From a virus, in the IMG/VR virus record IMGVR_UViG_3300047328_000009, positions 1-30,084 of that record: a stretch of 30,084 nucleotides of DNA; one strand, written 5' to 3'. The notes below the pieces were generated by a model, which saw nothing but the letters and a program-made list of their open reading frames with translations, made no database searches and was not told the origin of the DNA. The translations under genes were made by a program, and so were the position numbers. Of the stretch, positions 28,239 to 30,084 are shown one piece after another (within the stretch, counting starts at the first letter, position 1; the number at the start of each line of letters is the position of its first letter).

Positions 28239-28643
28239 TCAGAGCGTCAGAACAGGGCGGCCGCTGACCTGGAAGGTCGGGCTGGCGGTCATCTTGCCGT
28301 CGACCGGCAGCGAAGGCTGATAGTTCGTCACCACCGCGAAGAACTGCAGCTTGACGCCGTTCTTGTGCTGGATCTGGAACTGGCCCAGACCCGCGACCAT
28401 TGCAGCGACCATGCGGTCGGCGACGGCCGGAACGAAGTTGAGCTCGATCGTCGCAACACCGCCGGCCATCATGCCGGCAATGTATTCGCGGAACTGGTTA
28501 GGAGACGCCATGTCGGTCGACTCCACCGCATCGCGGGAATAGCCAGGCCAGGTGATCGAGGTCACATCCGCGACCGCGACATAGGCCGAACCGTTCCAGA
28601 TCGAGAAGATCGAGTTATAGCCGATATCAGCATTCTGAGACAT
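28239..28643 (-). CDS. major tail tube protein (134 aa)
   Basis: ATG at 28643 with AAAGGAGCC upstream, stronger than its neighbours, as expected for an abundant product. The sequence (SIFSIWNGSAYVAVADVTSI, ESTDMASPNQFREYIAGMMA, PTFQVSGRPVLTL) matches the beta-sandwich tube subunit of the GTA/lambda gpV type. It makes the hexameric rings of the non-contractile tail. Position between tail completion and chaperone genes fits. Confidence 0.85.
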   Translation of the reverse strand: MSQNADIGYNSIFSIWNGSAYVAVADVTSITWPGYSRDAVESTDMASPNQFREYIAGMMAGGVATIELNFVPAVADRMVAAMVAGLGQFQIQHKNGVKLQFFAVVTNYQPSLPVDGKMTASPTFQVSGRPVLTL

Positions 28644-28645
28644 TT

Positions 28646-29041
28646 TTAGGCTCCTTTGTAATGGATGATGAAGTCAAGAGAGACGCCGAACACATCGTCG
28701 GGCGCCGGCGTTTCTTCCTCGACGTCGCGCTCGCTCTCGACGAAACAGCCGTAGAAGATCTGGCCCGCATGGGTGCCACGGAAATTGCGCAGTCGAGCCT
28801 CGACGGCCCTGGCAACGCTTTTCGCGGACAGATAGGTGAGCCCCCAGCAATCGACCTGCACCCGGGCAGTGATCAGGCCGGCAAAGCCGTCCATGTCGCT
28901 CTCGCGCAGACCGTCGATCTTGTGGAGCACAACGTAAGGGTTGACCTTGCCCTGGGTTGCCTTCTTCCAGGTGATGCGGTCGCCGACCAGGGCGGTCAGC
29001 CCGACATCGGCTGCGAGGTAGGAAACGAGCGCCTCTTCCAT
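28646..29041 (-). CDS. tail completion protein, DUF3168-like (131 aa)
   Basis: The product (EEALVSYLAADVGLTALVGD, NPYVVLHKIDGLRESDMDGF, RVQVDCWGLTYLSAKSVARA) matches DUF3168, the tail-terminator family (lambda gpU-like). It caps the tail tube and joins it to the head. Start overlaps the upstream stop by one base (TAATG). Three bases separate it from the tube gene's stop-start region. Confidence 0.85.
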   Translation of the reverse strand: MEEALVSYLAADVGLTALVGDRITWKKATQGKVNPYVVLHKIDGLRESDMDGFAGLITARVQVDCWGLTYLSAKSVARAVEARLRNFRGTHAGQIFYGCFVESERDVEEETPAPDDVFGVSLDFIIHYKGA

Positions 29042-29616
29042 TAGCCGACAACCTCATGTGCCAAGAGCGCCGCGTAGGACGCCCGCAGTTTGACCTCGCT
29101 CGTGCGGCGCGATGAGCGGCCGATGCGCTTTGCAGATGCGATGATTTCGTGCCCAAGCTCCTGCCTGATGATACGCAGGGCATTGTCCTTCTCGGCGTCC
29201 CAGGCTGGCCGCATGAAGGGCTGCGGACCGTGCCTCGAGGTCCCGAACTCGAGAAAGTGCGCATGCGGCGCCTGAGTGCTCGGACCGACGAAGATCTCCG
29301 CAAAGGTCTGCCCAGTAGCAGCACGCCGAGCATTGCGCAGCGCGGTCCGAGCGGCCGACACGCCGAGGCCGGCTCGCAGCGCCGCACTGAACTCTGCCTT
29401 GCCGACCGCATTCTTCAGCTTCGTCGAAACAGAGATCGACCGCTTCAGGTTGCCGCTGCCAGGGCGGACCGGCGCCATCTGGCGAGCCTTCTCGGCGACC
29501 GGCTCTGCCGCCTTCTTCAGAACCCGCACCAGGGTTGCCTTTGCAACGCTCTTCGGCAGCTGCCCGAGTGCCAGGTCGAGCTCGCGGAAGCCCGAGATCG
29601 AGACGACGGTCTTCAT
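29041..29616 (-). CDS. HK97 gp10-like head-tail protein (191 aa)
   Basis: ATG at 29616 chosen; the frame is open further, but upstream sequence belongs to the neighbour. The product (AAEPVAEKARQMAPVRPGSG, AEIFVGPSTQAPHAHFLEFG, TSRHGPQPFMRPAWDAEKDN) has the gp10 signature 'HFLEFGT...P.PFMRPAW'. It is a neck or tail-completion component. The region RTALRNARRAATGQTFAE is an insert compared with shorter members. Overlaps its neighbours by 4 and 1 bases. Confidence 0.88.
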   Translation of the reverse strand: MKTVVSISGFRELDLALGQLPKSVAKATLVRVLKKAAEPVAEKARQMAPVRPGSGNLKRSISVSTKLKNAVGKAEFSAALRAGLGVSAARTALRNARRAATGQTFAEIFVGPSTQAPHAHFLEFGTSRHGPQPFMRPAWDAEKDNALRIIRQELGHEIIASAKRIGRSSRRTSEVKLRASYAALLAHEVVG

Positions 29617-29948
29617 TCCGCCCGCGCAGTCGCCGTGATCTCGAGGCCGGCGCGAAAGCCGACCTCCTTCACGCCGTTGATGTCGTAGGTTCTGCCCTCG
29701 AACACCACGCGATCGAGCGGGCCGACGGTAACCACATCCGCCGAATACCGGATCAGAAAGCGGATCTGCTTGCTGCCCATGTTCTCGCCGGCGCGCATGC
29801 GCTCGCCATCGAGGACCGGGGTCGCCTTCGCATAGACGGTCTGGAAGGTCGACCAGGTCTCGATCTGCTGGTTCATGGCATCGGGAGCCCGGCTCGACCG
29901 CTGGATGACAATCCGGCGATCGAGCTCTCCCGCATCGATCATGAACAT
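29613..29948 (-). CDS. head closure/head-tail joining protein (111 aa)
   Basis: The product (DAGELDRRIVIQRSSRAPDA, GSKQIRFLIRYSADVVTVGP, VFEGRTYDINGVKEVG) has the typical pattern of the SPP1 gp16-like head-tail joining family. It closes the portal and docks the tail. ATG 29948 overlaps the previous stop by one base. All core parts are present, so it looks complete. Confidence 0.85.
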   Translation of the reverse strand: MFMIDAGELDRRIVIQRSSRAPDAMNQQIETWSTFQTVYAKATPVLDGERMRAGENMGSKQIRFLIRYSADVVTVGPLDRVVFEGRTYDINGVKEVGFRAGLEITATARAE

Positions 29949-30084
29949 TAGGTGCCGATGACCGAGATCGAGTAGTTGGCGGTAGCACCCGCCGCGTTTG
30001 CGACGCGGAGAATGTCGCCGGTGCCGGCGACGACAGCCCAGCCGGTCTGCGGCGCGACCATGACCAGCGCGCCACCCGGGCGAA
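29948..30084 (-). CDS. partial protein at the window edge, capsid-region (at least 44 aa)
   Basis: Only the C-terminal end is in the window: RPGGALVMVAPQTGWAVVAG, then TGDILRVANAAGATANYSIS and VIGT before TAA at 29948. The beta-rich ending with 'DILRV.N..G...NYSISVIG' is of a type found in small proteins encoded near phage capsid genes. Identity cannot be decided. It overlaps the head-closure gene by one base, so it belongs to the late operon, whose start is beyond the right edge. Confidence 0.65.
   Translation of the reverse strand, partial: RPGGALVMVAPQTGWAVVAGTGDILRVANAAGATANYSISVIGT

Noticed and set aside
18998-30084. Gene transfer agent
   Set aside because: The tail resembles GTA tails, but the integrase, replication proteins, methylases and repressor switch show a self-contained temperate phage.

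Overview
The window is a continuous stretch of a temperate, siphovirus-like phage or prophage of a high-GC proteobacterium, most likely an alphaproteobacterium. The reasons are the GC-rich codon use, a tail module whose order and protein types resemble the Rhodobacter gene-transfer-agent tail (TAC, tape measure, DUF2163-like, NlpC/P60-like, large tip protein), and an integrase of the alphaproteobacterial prophage type. No bacterial housekeeping gene, rRNA or standard tRNA is present. Both window edges lie inside phage sequence: the capsid, portal and terminase genes would be beyond the right edge.

Layout. (A) 2-2539, + strand: eight small early or accessory genes, including a DUF6900-like protein, an HTH protein and a PLD-like protein. 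(B) 2540-11008, - strand: DNA modification and replication. From promoter to end it holds a Cro/YdaS-like regulator, a strong terminator, a small coiled-coil gene, a GapR-like protein, a RuvC-like resolvase, an N6-adenine-type methylase, a DnaA domain IV protein, a Vsr-like nuclease, an O-type replication protein, a partner protein, a DUF6456-like protein, a tRNA-like RNA element, an HNH nuclease fused to a P-loop kinase-like domain, and a ParB-methylase fusion. (C) 11009-11114: a divergent switch with two sigma70-like promoters whose -35 boxes sit in 18-bp-spaced repeats. (D) 11115-18786, + strand: small genes, an HNH nuclease, a conserved gene pair (332 and 250 aa), a 417-bp array of GG dinucleotides at 5-nt period, more small genes in ATGA-type overlaps, and a tyrosine integrase. 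(E) 18727-18940: clustered direct repeats that look like integrase arm sites, then a terminator. (F) 18998-30084, - strand: the late operon read right to left, from head closure through tail completion, tail tube, chaperones with a -1 frameshift, tape measure and tail tip to lysis genes.

The strongest unexplained signal is the array at 14701-15117. G or GG recurs every 5 nt, and each of six GGCGGTCNNGG motifs, 54-69 nt apart, moves the 5-nt phase by exactly -1. It directly follows a gene whose product has, by eye, RAMP/Cas7-like sequence features. A second candidate is a 100-nt tRNA-like RNA at 4953-5053 with a near-perfect T-arm, an acceptor-like closing stem and no anticodon loop. Functional calls were made by reading protein sequences without any database search; calls on small proteins are weak.
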